A DNA stretch of 61,108 nt from UBA4744 sp963718995 (GCA_963718995.1 CAVRAP010000011.1:1-61108), one strand, 5' to 3'; counted from the first letter of the stretch, positions 50,464 through 60,541 are shown. Notes: a model not told the origin generated them from the letters alone. Made by a program: numbers and translations.

Positions 50464-51290
50464 CCGCCAGAATCTCCGTAACGCTTCCACAATTCCGTGA
50501 CGAGGCGGATCCCATGCTCGATGCGGCCCGGCGGGCGGAAAACCTCGGGTTCGATGGGGTGTACGTTTTTGACCATCTCTTTCCGCTGGGGAAACCCGAT
50601 CGGCCGATTTTCGAAGGTTTTGTTGCCCTGGGCGCTGTCGCGGCGGCAACGAGTCGGATCAACATCGGGACGCTCGTGATCCGGGCGCCGATCCGGCCCG
50701 CCTGGACAACCGCAAAGGCAGCCTGGTCTGCTCAGGCCATCAGCGGTGGACGGCTGACTCTGGGGCTGGGAGCCGGGGACTCGATGTCGAAGCCTGAATT
50801 CGAGGCCTACGGCCTGCCTTTCCGCAGTGCCGACGAGAGGATCGGCTCGGTTCGGGAAACCATCGAGGCACTGCACGCTCCGCAGCTGCAGCTGCCGGGG
50901 ATTGCCATCCCCAAGACCTGGGTGGGGGGACGTTCCATGGCCGTCCGGGCCGTAGCCGCGGATGTCGCCGATGGGTGGAACGCCTGGGGTGGCACTGCCG
51001 AGCAATTGGCTCGAGATGCCGCTGAGATTCGTGCCCAAGCCGGCCGACCTTTTGAAGTGAGCTGGGGGGGACAGGTCTTGCTGGCTCCCAATGAAGAACA
51101 GTTGGGGGAGTGGTTGGCGACGCGCGACGACGCGGACCGCCTGGTGGCGGGGACCGTTGAAGGCGTCGGGGACCAGCTGCGTGCATTCGTGGATGCGGGG
51201 GCGGACGAACTGGTCTTGTCTCTCCTGTCCGCACCGGGCTGGGACTCCTGGGGTCTTTTCGTCGATGAGGTTCGTCCACTGCTCGGATAG
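50460..51290 (+). CDS. LLM-class (luciferase-like) oxidoreductase, probably F420-dependent
   Basis: The 276-aa protein opens with ISVTLPQFRDEADPMLDAAR and has the AENLGFDGVYVFDHLFP, INIGTLVIRAP and GGRLTLGLGAGDS segments of the TIM-barrel family. In actinobacteria most such short single-domain enzymes use F420. The substrate cannot be predicted. It starts at the DUF1232 stop (ATGA). Confidence 0.85.
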   Translation: MTARISVTLPQFRDEADPMLDAARRAENLGFDGVYVFDHLFPLGKPDRPIFEGFVALGAVAAATSRINIGTLVIRAPIRPAWTTAKAAWSAQAISGGRLTLGLGAGDSMSKPEFEAYGLPFRSADERIGSVRETIEALHAPQLQLPGIAIPKTWVGGRSMAVRAVAADVADGWNAWGGTAEQLARDAAEIRAQAGRPFEVSWGGQVLLAPNEEQLGEWLATRDDADRLVAGTVEGVGDQLRAFVDAGADELVLSLLSAPGWDSWGLFVDEVRPLLG

Positions 51291-51509
51291 CAGGCGCGAA
51301 CGCCGGGATCCCGAGCAACCGCCCCGCACATGGCACTACGCCCGAATGAGGGCCTCCGGCTCCGCTCGTCCGGCGCCAACGTCAGCAAAACGCATGACCC
51401 GGGTGGTGTCGTTCTCGCCGTCGAGGCGGGGATGGCCCGCTCCCTGTTCGAGATGCAACGGGCGGGCCGGATGAGTTGGTACCCTTGGCGTGCTCGGGAG
51501 GTCACCAGA

Positions 51510-52682
51510 GTGGAATTTCGCCGTATCAACAATCTGCCGCCGTATGTCTTTGCGACAGTCAACGAACTGAAGCTCCAGGCGCGTCGGGCGGGAGAAGACA
51601 TCATCGACCTGGGGTTCGGCAACCCGGATATTCCCACCCGGCCCGAGGTGGTTGAGAAGCTGGTTGAGGCGGCCCGCAATCCTCGCAACCATCGCTATTC
51701 CGCCTCGCGAGGCATTCCGAATCTGCGGAAGGCCGTCGCCGATCGGTATCAGCGCCGCTTCGGCGTCGACCTGGATCCCGACACGGAGGTCATCACCACC
51801 ATCGGCGCCAAGGAAGGGCTCTCGCACCTGATGTGGGCACTGGTGCAACCCGGCGACGTTGCGATGGTTCCGGAGCCCAGCTACCCGATTCATATCTACG
51901 CACCGGTGTTGGCAGGGGCAGAGGTGATCCGGGTCCCGCTTTCTCTGGACGACGACTTCTTCGAGCGCATGCAAGCGAGTTTCCAGGAGACCTGGCCGCG
52001 AGCCCGGGTGATCCTCACCTCTTTTCCGCACAATCCCACCACTGCTTGCGTCGATCTGTCCTTCTTCGAGAGGTTGGTTGACTTCGCCCGTGAGCACGAG
52101 ATCATGCTGATTCATGACTTCGCCTACGCCGACATAGCGTTCGACGGATACAAGCCACCCAGCCTGCTCGAGGTCCCGGGAGCCAAAGAGGTAGGGGTTG
52201 AGTTGTACACCCTCACCAAAGGCCATTCGATGGCGGGGTGGCGGGTTGGATTTGTCGTCGGCAACCCCGAGATGGTGGCCGCCCTGGGCAAACTGAAGTC
52301 ATACCTGGATTACGGGACGTTTCAACCCATCCAGATTGCCTCGATCATTGCTCTCAACGAGGGGGATGAGTTCGTCGGCGAAGTGAACGAGGTGTACCGA
52401 CGCCGTCGCGACACGTTGGTCGACGGGCTCGATCGAGCCGGATGGAAGTTCCCGAAACCGCGCGGCACGATGTTCGTGTGGGCGCCGATCCCGGAGCCCT
52501 ATGCGGAGATGGGATCGCTCGATTTCACCATCATGTTGATGAAGGAGGCGAAAGTCGCGGTGAGCCCAGGCATGGGGTTTGGTCCGCACGGCGAAGGGTT
52601 CGTCCGTTTTGCCCTGGTCGAGAATGAGCACCGTATCGGCCAGGCAGTGCGCGGCATTCGCACTGCGTTGGACAAACTCTGA
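51510..52682 (+). CDS. PLP-dependent class I/II aminotransferase, AlaC-like
   Basis: GTG 51510 follows GGGAGG by 8 nt and gives 390 aa beginning VEFRRINNLPPYVFATVNEL. That closely matches the AlaC start (FTRIDRLPPYVF). The catalytic Lys lies in LYTLTKGHSMAGWRVGFVVG; other landmarks are HRYSASRGIPNLRKA, TSFPHNPTTACVDL and MYVW-like MFVWAPIPEPY. It probably makes alanine from pyruvate and glutamate; the related LL-diaminopimelate aminotransferase is the alternative. The ~180 bp upstream is open but not conserved. Confidence 0.88.
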   Translation: MEFRRINNLPPYVFATVNELKLQARRAGEDIIDLGFGNPDIPTRPEVVEKLVEAARNPRNHRYSASRGIPNLRKAVADRYQRRFGVDLDPDTEVITTIGAKEGLSHLMWALVQPGDVAMVPEPSYPIHIYAPVLAGAEVIRVPLSLDDDFFERMQASFQETWPRARVILTSFPHNPTTACVDLSFFERLVDFAREHEIMLIHDFAYADIAFDGYKPPSLLEVPGAKEVGVELYTLTKGHSMAGWRVGFVVGNPEMVAALGKLKSYLDYGTFQPIQIASIIALNEGDEFVGEVNEVYRRRRDTLVDGLDRAGWKFPKPRGTMFVWAPIPEPYAEMGSLDFTIMLMKEAKVAVSPGMGFGPHGEGFVRFALVENEHRIGQAVRGIRTALDKL

Positions 52683-52732
52683 AAGGAAATGAAGGAAGTG
52701 GGCTCGACTGAGTCCTAACGAGCTTCCACCCT

Positions 52733-54934
52733 CTAGCTCCCCAGTCGCTTGCCGAGCGGCACGTAGGCCTCTTCGGTGTACTGCTTGACCATCCGGTTGG
52801 TGCTGAAGTGCATCAATGTGGAGATCATGGCTTCTTTCATCATCTCCACCCAGGCGACGGGTGTTCCCGATTCGTCCCGGTCGTAGAAACGGGGAACGAT
52901 CTCATCCTGCAGGATTCTGTACAGGGCCAGGGCATCCTCGTTGTCCTGAGCCTGGTGGTCGCCGTTGCCCCATTCCAGACCGAAGGCCCAGCCGTTCTTG
53001 CCGTTGAAGCCCTCGGCCCACCAGCCATCCAGGACCGAAAGGTTGAGGCTGCCGTTCATGGCTGCCTTCATACCCGACGTGCCGGATGCCTCCTGCGGCG
53101 GGCGGGGGTTGTTGAGCCAGACGTCGACACCCTGGGTCAGGAACCGGCCCATCCGGATGTCGTAGTCCTCGAGGAAATAGATGTGCCCGGTCAGCTCCGG
53201 GCTCTTGGACAACTCGACGATACGGCGGATGAACTCCTGACCCAGCTTGTCGGCCGGGTGGGCTTTCCCGGCGAAAACGACCTGGGCGGGTCGCTCGGGG
53301 TTGGTCAGGATGGCTTGGAGCCACGGAATGTTGTGGAACATCAGCACCGCTCGTTTGTACGTTGCGAAACGCCGGGCAAACCCGATGGTCAAGCGATCTG
53401 GTGGAAGCAAGGTGTCGATGGCTCGCAGCTCATCGGGCGAAGCACCGTGACGGGCGAATTGGCGCCGCATGCGACCGCGCCCGAAACGGGTCAGGAGCCT
53501 TTTTCTGGCCAGGTGATCCTCCCAGATCCGTGCGTCGGGCACGTCGCGCAGCTTCTCGACCACGGTCGGATCTTCGATGAGCTGGTCCAGCCAATCGGCT
53601 CCGACGACCTCGATGAGCAATCGCTTGTTTCCGCGGCTGATCCAGGACGGCGTATGAACGCCGTTGGTGATGCCGTGCACAACATCTCCTCCGAGAAGAT
53701 GGCCCCAGTCATTGTTGGCCACGGCGGCATGCCGCTGGCTGACACCATTGACGAACGAGGAGAGCCGGATGGCGAGGGCACCCAGGTCAAAACGATCGTT
53801 CTCTCCGTCGCGGGAACTCCCCATGTGGGACATGTAGGCCATGTCGCGCCCGACCCGGTGCGGCCATTCGCTCAGGTATTTCTCGACGAGCGGCATGTCG
53901 AACACTTCGTTCCCGGCCGGCACCGGCGTGTGCAGTGTGAAGAGCGTGTTGGACTTCACATCAGTTTCGGCCTCTTCGAGAGTTGCACCCGATTTCACAA
54001 TGTCGGCCAGGCGTTCGAGCAAGCTCATGGCTGCGTGACCTTCGTTTACGTGCCAGGTCGCAGGCTTGATATCGAGGGCCTTGAGGGCACGCACCGCGCC
54101 GACTCCGAGGATGTATTCCTGGGCGAAACGCATTTCGCGGCCCCGCACGTACAGCATGTGCGTGATGGGGCGGTCGGCGTCTGCGTTTTCCGGGATGTCC
54201 GTATCGAGGAGCAGGATGGGTACCCGGCCGACCTGCATCTTCCAGACGGCTGCGAGGACGGTGCGCCCCGGGAACTCGATTTCGACTTTGAGCTGGCCAC
54301 CCCGGGCCGCAACGGGCAGAACGGGCAGACGCGTTGTGTCGAGAACGGGGTACATGTGCTGCTGATCGCCGGCTACTTCGATTTCCTGGCGAAAGTAGCC
54401 GCGCCGGTAGAGCAATCCGACGGCGACGAACGGCACACCGAGATCGGATGCGGACTTGGTGTGGTCACCGGCGAGTACACCAAGACCGCCGGAGTAGATG
54501 GGCATCGAGCTATGCACTCCATGCTCGGCACACAGATAGGCGACGGGACCACTGATCTCGTCGGCGTGGTGCCGATTCCACCATGTGTCCTTTGCGTCCA
54601 TGTACTCATCGAACCGGCGGATCGTGTCGGCGTACTGATCTTGGAAAACCTCGCTGTCCTCGAGCGACTTCCAGGTCACCGGATCGACCGCCGACAGCAT
54701 CTCGACCGGGTTGCGGTACTGGGTCCAGAGGTCCGGATTGATCGACCGCCAGATCTGGTTCATGGCATCCCACGACCACCAGAGGTTGTAGGCGATGTCG
54801 TACAAACGAGAAAAGGCCTGGGGAACCCGGAGTTCGACCCCGGGGAGGGTAGGAATGTCCACGCGGATGAAAGAAAATCCTTGTTGGGGTGAAGGTCGCG
54901 AGGTTACCTCTTTTGCGCTTGAGGAGCCACACAT
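52733..54934 (-). CDS. glgP: Alpha-glucan (glycogen) phosphorylase
   Basis: The 733-aa enzyme cleaves glucose-1-phosphate from glucan ends. It belongs to the shorter GlgP family: LYDIAYNLWWSWDAMNQIWR, an SGGLGVLAGDHTKSASDLGV nucleotide region, HVNEGHAAM, ARRFATYKRA and the PLP lysine in PPQEASGTSGMKAAMNGSL. The C-terminal lobe is complete. The first 24 residues (MCGSSSAKEVTS) are not family-like; GTG 54862 (VDIPTLPGVEL) could be the true start. Confidence 0.93.
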   Translation of the reverse strand: MCGSSSAKEVTSRPSPQQGFSFIRVDIPTLPGVELRVPQAFSRLYDIAYNLWWSWDAMNQIWRSINPDLWTQYRNPVEMLSAVDPVTWKSLEDSEVFQDQYADTIRRFDEYMDAKDTWWNRHHADEISGPVAYLCAEHGVHSSMPIYSGGLGVLAGDHTKSASDLGVPFVAVGLLYRRGYFRQEIEVAGDQQHMYPVLDTTRLPVLPVAARGGQLKVEIEFPGRTVLAAVWKMQVGRVPILLLDTDIPENADADRPITHMLYVRGREMRFAQEYILGVGAVRALKALDIKPATWHVNEGHAAMSLLERLADIVKSGATLEEAETDVKSNTLFTLHTPVPAGNEVFDMPLVEKYLSEWPHRVGRDMAYMSHMGSSRDGENDRFDLGALAIRLSSFVNGVSQRHAAVANNDWGHLLGGDVVHGITNGVHTPSWISRGNKRLLIEVVGADWLDQLIEDPTVVEKLRDVPDARIWEDHLARKRLLTRFGRGRMRRQFARHGASPDELRAIDTLLPPDRLTIGFARRFATYKRAVLMFHNIPWLQAILTNPERPAQVVFAGKAHPADKLGQEFIRRIVELSKSPELTGHIYFLEDYDIRMGRFLTQGVDVWLNNPRPPQEASGTSGMKAAMNGSLNLSVLDGWWAEGFNGKNGWAFGLEWGNGDHQAQDNEDALALYRILQDEIVPRFYDRDESGTPVAWVEMMKEAMISTLMHFSTNRMVKQYTEEAYVPLGKRLGS

Positions 54935-55013
54935 GAGCCACAGAGGGCGTTGATGGTGGCTCCCGATCCGGTGAGTACCCTGGCCGAAACGTCAACTAGG
55001 GAAGGTGCCGACG

Positions 55014-56054
55014 ATGGCTTTCAGCGACGGGATCGCCGACTTTCGATCCGATACGGTCACCCGACCGACTAGGGAAATGCGCAAAGCCATGGCCGAAGCC
55101 GAGGTCGGCGACGATGTCTACGGGGAAGATCCGACGGTCAATGCCCTGGAAGAGGAGTCGGCGGCGGTGGTGGGGAAACCCGCGGCGGTGTTCGTGCCGA
55201 CCGGCAGCATGGGTAACCAACTGGCCATCGGAGCGTTGACCCGACCGGGGGACGAGGTGCTCTGCGTCGAGGCCGCACACGTACGCAATCACGAGGTGGC
55301 GGCAGCCGCAGCCGTGTCGGGAGTCCAGTTTCGGACTCTTCCCGGGCCGGGAGGTCAGATGACAGCCGAAGAAGTTGGCGCTGCGATCGCTCAGTCCGAC
55401 TTTCACATGCCGCGGATCTCGATGCTCGTCTGGGAGAACACCCACAACGTGTCGGGTGGGACCGTCGTGCCCTTCGACATGATGGTTGCGACCACATCAG
55501 TCGCTCGACAAGGGGGATTGTCGGTTCATATCGACGGGGCCCGCATCTTCAACGCGGCGACTGCCTCGGGGATCTCGGCTGCCGAATATGCCGCTCTGGC
55601 CGACACCATCCAGTTCTGTTTTTCGAAGGGACTTGGTGCACCGATCGGATCGGTTCTCTGCGGCACCGAAGAGGTGATCGGCGAAGCCCGGTACATCCGC
55701 AAGCGGCTGGGCGGGGGGATGCGCCAGGTAGGGGTTATCGCCGCGCCGGCCCGCATCGCATTGCGGGACCGCGCCCGGATCGGCGAAGACCACGAAGTCG
55801 CTCGCCGGCTAGCGGAAGGTCTTGCCGACCGCTACCCGGATGCGGTAGATGTAGCAAAGGTTCAAACCAATATGGTTGTCGTCGACGCCCGGACGTTTCC
55901 TTTTTCGGCGGCCGATCTGGCGGAGCGTTTACATCGCCAAGGCATCCTCATCGGGATGCTCGGACCTCACCTCGTACGATTGGTGACCCACCGGGACGTG
56001 GACGCCGCCGACGTCGACCGGCTATTGGCACTGGTCGACGCGATGGGCGGGTAA
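55014..56054 (+). CDS. Low-specificity threonine aldolase (beta-eliminating lyase family)
   Basis: From ATG 55014 (AAGGTG nearby) the product is 346 aa; GTG 55005 is also in frame. It has DFRSDTVTRPTREMRKAM, AEVGDDVYGEDPTV, PTGSMGNQLAI, the aspartate of HIDGARIFNAA and the PLP lysine in FCFSKGLGAPIGSVLCG. It cleaves threonine or allo-threonine to glycine and acetaldehyde. It is divergent from the phosphorylase gene. Confidence 0.92.
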   Translation: MAFSDGIADFRSDTVTRPTREMRKAMAEAEVGDDVYGEDPTVNALEEESAAVVGKPAAVFVPTGSMGNQLAIGALTRPGDEVLCVEAAHVRNHEVAAAAAVSGVQFRTLPGPGGQMTAEEVGAAIAQSDFHMPRISMLVWENTHNVSGGTVVPFDMMVATTSVARQGGLSVHIDGARIFNAATASGISAAEYAALADTIQFCFSKGLGAPIGSVLCGTEEVIGEARYIRKRLGGGMRQVGVIAAPARIALRDRARIGEDHEVARRLAEGLADRYPDAVDVAKVQTNMVVVDARTFPFSAADLAERLHRQGILIGMLGPHLVRLVTHRDVDAADVDRLLALVDAMGG

Positions 56055-56085
56055 CCCCCCTGCGTCTCTCCTAGTCTCACTCCCT

Positions 56086-57024
56086 ATGCGGTTCGCAGTT
56101 CTCTTTCCCGGGCAGGGAAGCCAGCACGTCGGGATGGGAGCTGAGCTCTTCGAGCTTCGTCCCGATCTGTTGGGACCGGGTGCCGATGATCTTCTGGGCT
56201 GGTCGCTGCGCGACGTATGTCTCCGGGGCCCGGAAACGGAACTCACCCGGACCGATCGCGCCCAGCCGGCGCTATTCGCCGTGGCCTACGCGCTGTGGGA
56301 CGAGTTCTCTCGCCTGCTGGGCCCGGCGAGCCCGTCCGCAGCAGCCGGCCACTCGCTCGGTGAGTACACGGCTCTGGTGGCGGCAGGCGTTTTCGACTTC
56401 GATACCGGCCTTCGGGTTGTGGCCGATCGGGGGCGGTCCATGGCCGAGGCGGCCGCCGGGCAGCGGTCCGGCATGGCCGCTCTGCTCGGATGCGACGCCG
56501 AGACCGCCGAAATGATCGCCCGCACCCGGCGTGAGGCGGGCGGCCGCTTGTGGGTAGCCAACGTGAACGCTCCCGGCCAGGTCGTGCTGGCGGGCGCAGA
56601 AGCAGATCTTGATTGGCTTGCCTCGCACGGTCGCGAGTTAGGCGCTCGCCGCATCGCTCGGCTCAACGTGGCCGGTGCGTTCCACTCTCCGCTGATGGCG
56701 TCTGCAACCGAAGACCTGAGAGAAACACTCCATACAGTGACACCTGGGTTATCGTCGTTTCCAGTGTGGGCGAACGTGACCGCTCGCCCCTCCACGCCTT
56801 CCGAGGTATGTGACCTCCTGGCCCGCCAGGTCGAGTCGCCGGTCCGGTTTTCCGAGAGCCTCGAAGACATGGCGGGGACGGTCGACGCGTTTGTGCATGT
56901 GGGACCGGGCGATGTGACCGCAGGCATGGCCAGACGTTCAACGTCGGACCGGGAAGTGCTGGTCGTCAACGACCTGGACTCGGCGGCCGCGGTCGCCGAC
57001 CAACTGCAGCAGTCGAGCGGATGA
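56086..57024 (+). CDS. fabD: Malonyl-CoA:ACP transacylase
   Basis: The 312-aa protein has FPGQGSQHVGMG, the nucleophile serine in AAGHSLGEYTAL, and the catalytic histidine in NVAGAFHSPLM. It transfers malonate from CoA to the acyl carrier protein encoded downstream. It is the first gene of the fabD-fabH-fabG-acpP-fabF operon, 10 nt before fabH. Confidence 0.96.
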   Translation: MRFAVLFPGQGSQHVGMGAELFELRPDLLGPGADDLLGWSLRDVCLRGPETELTRTDRAQPALFAVAYALWDEFSRLLGPASPSAAAGHSLGEYTALVAAGVFDFDTGLRVVADRGRSMAEAAAGQRSGMAALLGCDAETAEMIARTRREAGGRLWVANVNAPGQVVLAGAEADLDWLASHGRELGARRIARLNVAGAFHSPLMASATEDLRETLHTVTPGLSSFPVWANVTARPSTPSEVCDLLARQVESPVRFSESLEDMAGTVDAFVHVGPGDVTAGMARRSTSDREVLVVNDLDSAAAVADQLQQSSG

Positions 57025-57034
57025 GGAAGTGACG

Positions 57035-58120
57035 ATGCGGTACGCGGAAATCACCGGGTGGGGGAAATGCATTCCACCCTCGGTTCTGTCGAACAGCGAT
57101 CTCGAGGAATTGACAGACACGACCGACGACTGGATCACCACTCGTACCGGGATCAAGGAGCGCCGTGTTGCCCATGTCAACGTCTCTGATATGGCCGTGG
57201 TCGCATCTCGTCAGGCCCTCGCTGCGGCCGGTCTGCAGCCCACCGACATCGATCTGATTGTGCTGGCCACGTGCACCGCTGATGTTGTTATCCCGAGCGC
57301 TGCTTCCATCGTTCAGGCGAAACTTGGCGCAACCAATGCTGCGGTATTCGATCTCAACGCTGCATGTTCTGGATGGATTTACGCCTTGAATGTGGCAACC
57401 CAGATGGTCAAGGGTGGAGGGCACCACAAGGTCCTGGTGATCGGAGCGGAGAAACTCTCGCATCTCCTCGATTTCACCGACCGGGCAACCGCCGTGCTGT
57501 TTGGCGACGGTGCGGGAGCAGTGGTGCTCGAAGCAACCGATGAACCCGTCGGCCTGCAGACTGTTGAGATCGGAACCGATGGTTCCGTCGCCGGGATTCT
57601 CTGCGTACCCGGCGTCGGCACGGCCGGTAATCGATACCAAGGTGATCCGAGCGAATACGCGATCCATATGGACGGACCCGAAGTGTTCAAGCGGGCCGTG
57701 ACGGCCATGGGTGAAGCTTCCGCCCGCGTTGTCGAGCAAGCGGGTCTTTCGGTCGAAGACGTCGATCTCCTCATTCCCCATCAGGCGAATATCCGCATCA
57801 TCGATGCCACCGCCCGCAAGCTGAAGCTGACTCCCGAACAGGTCTTTGTGAACATCGCCTCCTACGGCAACACCTCGGCAGCCACCATTCCGATCGCCCT
57901 CACCGAAGCTCTCGAGGAAGGGCGGATCGCGCCGGGAGCCAACCTTGTCTTTGCCGCCTTCGGGGCCGGTCTCACCTGGGCGGCGGCCGTGGTGCGCTGG
58001 GGAGCCAGAGTCGAACCGCTCGGTTTGAGCGATGCTCACTTGCCCCCATCCGAAAAGACGGCTCAGCAGTTACTCGAATCCAATGTCGCCTTCTACGGGG
58101 ACGGGCGGAGGGTCGGGTGA
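57035..58120 (+). CDS. fabH: 3-oxoacyl-ACP synthase III
   Basis: ATG 57035 (GAGG 9 nt upstream) gives 361 aa; GTG 57029 is in frame. The catalytic triad is seen as Cys in NAACSGWIYAL, His in IPHQANIRIIDAT and Asn in ASYGNTSAATIP. It starts each fatty acid by joining acyl-CoA with malonyl-ACP. A C-terminal extension of about 30 residues after RWGAR is longer than usual. It overlaps fabG by 4 nt. Confidence 0.95.
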   Translation: MRYAEITGWGKCIPPSVLSNSDLEELTDTTDDWITTRTGIKERRVAHVNVSDMAVVASRQALAAAGLQPTDIDLIVLATCTADVVIPSAASIVQAKLGATNAAVFDLNAACSGWIYALNVATQMVKGGGHHKVLVIGAEKLSHLLDFTDRATAVLFGDGAGAVVLEATDEPVGLQTVEIGTDGSVAGILCVPGVGTAGNRYQGDPSEYAIHMDGPEVFKRAVTAMGEASARVVEQAGLSVEDVDLLIPHQANIRIIDATARKLKLTPEQVFVNIASYGNTSAATIPIALTEALEEGRIAPGANLVFAAFGAGLTWAAAVVRWGARVEPLGLSDAHLPPSEKTAQQLLESNVAFYGDGRRVG

Positions 58121-58851
58121 CGCGGGTCGCACTCGTCACGGGAGGCTCGCGCGGCATCGGTCGGGCTGTCGCCCTCGAACTGGCTACCCGGGGGAATCGG
58201 GTCGCCATCAACTACGCAGGCAACGACGCCGCGGCCGCCAAAGTAGTGGAGGAAATCACGTCGACCGGGCGCGAGGCCATGGCCATCAAAGCGGACGTTG
58301 GAGACGTTGACGAAGTTAATCGGTTGTTCTCGGAAGTGACCGCTCAACTGGGTCCGGTCGAGGTCCTGGTCAACAACGCGGGTATCACACGCGACGGGTT
58401 GGTGCTTCGCATGGACCCGGCCGACTGGGACCGGGTCATGGTCACCAATCTTCGATCAGTGTTCCTGTGCAGCAAGGCGGCCCTCCGGCCCATGGTGCGC
58501 TCAAAATGGGGGAGGATCATCAACGTCAGCTCAGTGGCCGGTCTCGGCGGTAACGCCGGTCAGGCCAACTACGCAGCATCGAAAGCTGGCATTATCGGTT
58601 TCACCAAATCGGTGGCGAAAGAAGTGGGGTCGCGGGGAATCACCGTCAACGCGGTAGCTCCCGGCTTCATCGATACGGACATGACGAACGATCTGTCCGA
58701 TGACGTACGCACAGCTGCATCCGCCTCGATCGCCGTTGGCAGGTTCGGACTTCCGCGCGAGGTCGCATCGACCGTCGGCTATCTTGCCTCGGACGAAGCT
58801 GCCTACGTCACCGGTCAGGTCCTGGTCGTGGACGGAGGAATGGCTCTCTAA
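58117..58851 (+). CDS. fabG: 3-oxoacyl-ACP reductase
   Basis: The GTG-started 244-aa short-chain dehydrogenase has TGGSRGIGRAV, the NNAGITRDGL segment, the catalytic Ser in INVSSVAGLGG and the YAASKAG motif. It reduces 3-oxoacyl-ACP with NADPH, which the transhydrogenase in this window could supply. It overlaps the end of fabH. Confidence 0.96.
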   Translation: MTRVALVTGGSRGIGRAVALELATRGNRVAINYAGNDAAAAKVVEEITSTGREAMAIKADVGDVDEVNRLFSEVTAQLGPVEVLVNNAGITRDGLVLRMDPADWDRVMVTNLRSVFLCSKAALRPMVRSKWGRIINVSSVAGLGGNAGQANYAASKAGIIGFTKSVAKEVGSRGITVNAVAPGFIDTDMTNDLSDDVRTAASASIAVGRFGLPREVASTVGYLASDEAAYVTGQVLVVDGGMAL

Positions 58852-58861
58852 GGGAGGAAAT

Positions 58862-59107
58862 ATGGAACGCTCGGAAATTGAAAGCCGGATCAAGAATCTG
58901 CTCGTTAGTGAGCTTGGTCTCGACGGGTCGAAAGTGTCCGCAGAAGCCAGGTTCGAAGAAGACCTCGAGGTTGATTCGCTCGGCGTGGTGGAACTCTTGA
59001 TGGCGCTCGAGGACGAGTTCGGCGTCAAGATTCCCGACGAAGAAGCAGAAGAGATCGGCACGGTTGGCGAAGCGGTGGACATCGTCGTAGCGAAGCTGGC
59101 CGGCTGA
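58862..59107 (+). CDS. acpP: Acyl carrier protein
   Basis: The 81-aa acidic protein follows AAGGGAGGAAAT, a strong ribosome site, 10 nt after fabG. The phosphopantetheine site is the Ser in EEDLEVDSLGVVELLMALED. It carries the growing acyl chain for the Fab enzymes around it. Confidence 0.97.
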   Translation: MERSEIESRIKNLLVSELGLDGSKVSAEARFEEDLEVDSLGVVELLMALEDEFGVKIPDEEAEEIGTVGEAVDIVVAKLAG

Positions 59108-59114
59108 GACCGCC

Positions 59115-60371
59115 ATGCGAACGCGCGACCGGCGGGTGGTCGTAACCGGACTTGGTGCCGTTACCCCGGTCGGACTCACCGTCGACGACTTCTGGAAGGC
59201 TCTGCTTGCGGGCGAATCGGGTGTCGCTGAGATCTCTTCGTTCGACACGACGGGGTTTGCGGCGCGGATTGCCGGCGAGCTCAAGGATTTCGATCCTGAG
59301 GTTTACGTGAGCCGTCGCGAAGCCCGGACCATGGACCGGTTCGCTCAGTTGTTCTATGCCTCAACGGCGCAGGCGCTGGCCGACGCCGGAATCGATTACT
59401 CCGACGACCCGGACGCCGGCCTTCGCACGGGGGTGGTCCTCGGTGGCGGTATCGGCGGGATTATCTCCGTTCAGGAGTCCATGCAAACCCTGTTCACTCG
59501 CGGCGGCGACCGCATGAGCCCCTACACCATCACCCAAATCATCCCCAATATGGGAGCCGGGTATGTTTCCATCGGGTTCCATCTGCTGGGGCCGGTGAGT
59601 TGTACGGTGACGGCATGTGCCGCCTCCGCCAACGCCATCGGCGACGCTACTGAGTTGATCCGGCGGGGCGCGGCCGACGTCATGGTGGCCGGCGGCGTTG
59701 AAGCTCCGATCCGTGAGTATGCCATGGCCGGATTCGCTCAGGCCCGGGCTCTCTCAACCCGCAACGATGACCCGGCGGGGGCCTCCCGGCCGTTTGACGC
59801 GAATCGCGACGGGTTCGTGATGGCCGAAGGTGCGGCCTCGCTGATCCTCGAAGAGCGCGACTACGCACTGGCTCGTGGTGCGCACATCTATGCCGAGGTC
59901 CTCGGCTACGGCATGTCCTCGGATGCCTACCACATCACGCTCCCCAAACCAGGCGGCCGGGGCGCAGCCCGGGCCATGACCGCCGCCATCGAGGATGCCG
60001 CCATTCAACCTGAAGACATCGACTACATCAATGCTCACGGGACGTCGACGCCCGCCAACGATTCGACGGAAACCGCCGCCATCAAATTGGCTCTGGGCGA
60101 AGAGGCTGCCGGGCACGTGGCGATCTCGTCAACGAAGTCGATGACCGGCCATACCCTTGGAGGAGCAGGCGCCGTCGAAGCGGTAGCCAGCATCCTGGCA
60201 ATCCGGGACGGAATCGTGCCTCCGACCATCAACTACACGACGCCCGATCCCGATTGCGACCTCGACTACGTGCCGAACACGGCCCGGCCCATGGAAGTAT
60301 CCACCGTCATGAGCAACTCCTTCGGTTTCGGAGGGCACAACGTCGCCCTGATCTTCGGCAAACACGCGTAG
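59115..60371 (+). CDS. fabF: 3-oxoacyl-ACP synthase II
   Basis: The 418-aa condensing enzyme has the Cys-His-His set: TVTACAASANAIGD, YINAHGTSTPANDSTE and STKSMTGHTLGGAGAVE. It extends acyl-ACP with malonyl-ACP. It starts 7 nt after acpP and is the last gene of the operon. No hairpin terminator is recognised; the tandem repeat array begins shortly after. Confidence 0.96.
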   Translation: MRTRDRRVVVTGLGAVTPVGLTVDDFWKALLAGESGVAEISSFDTTGFAARIAGELKDFDPEVYVSRREARTMDRFAQLFYASTAQALADAGIDYSDDPDAGLRTGVVLGGGIGGIISVQESMQTLFTRGGDRMSPYTITQIIPNMGAGYVSIGFHLLGPVSCTVTACAASANAIGDATELIRRGAADVMVAGGVEAPIREYAMAGFAQARALSTRNDDPAGASRPFDANRDGFVMAEGAASLILEERDYALARGAHIYAEVLGYGMSSDAYHITLPKPGGRGAARAMTAAIEDAAIQPEDIDYINAHGTSTPANDSTETAAIKLALGEEAAGHVAISSTKSMTGHTLGGAGAVEAVASILAIRDGIVPPTINYTTPDPDCDLDYVPNTARPMEVSTVMSNSFGFGGHNVALIFGKHA

Positions 60372-60541
60372 GGCTTCCTGGTTGCGGTCTGGTGCCCTGG
60401 TGGAGAGGGTGTCCTCGCGCAGCGGCCCGGGCTGGATAGAGGCTGCAACCGCCGGTTGTCGTGAGGTCTTCTTACCTCGAAAGAAGGGATCATCCCGGCC
60501 CGGGTCAGGGGATTCAAGGAAACGGCGAGTCCCGTTCTTGG

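Noticed and set aside
52808..54892. A 694-codon open frame on the plus strand opposite the glucan phosphorylase gene
   Set aside because: It is antisense to a gene with clear family motifs; GC-rich codon bias leaves long open antisense frames, and its translation shows no known domain.
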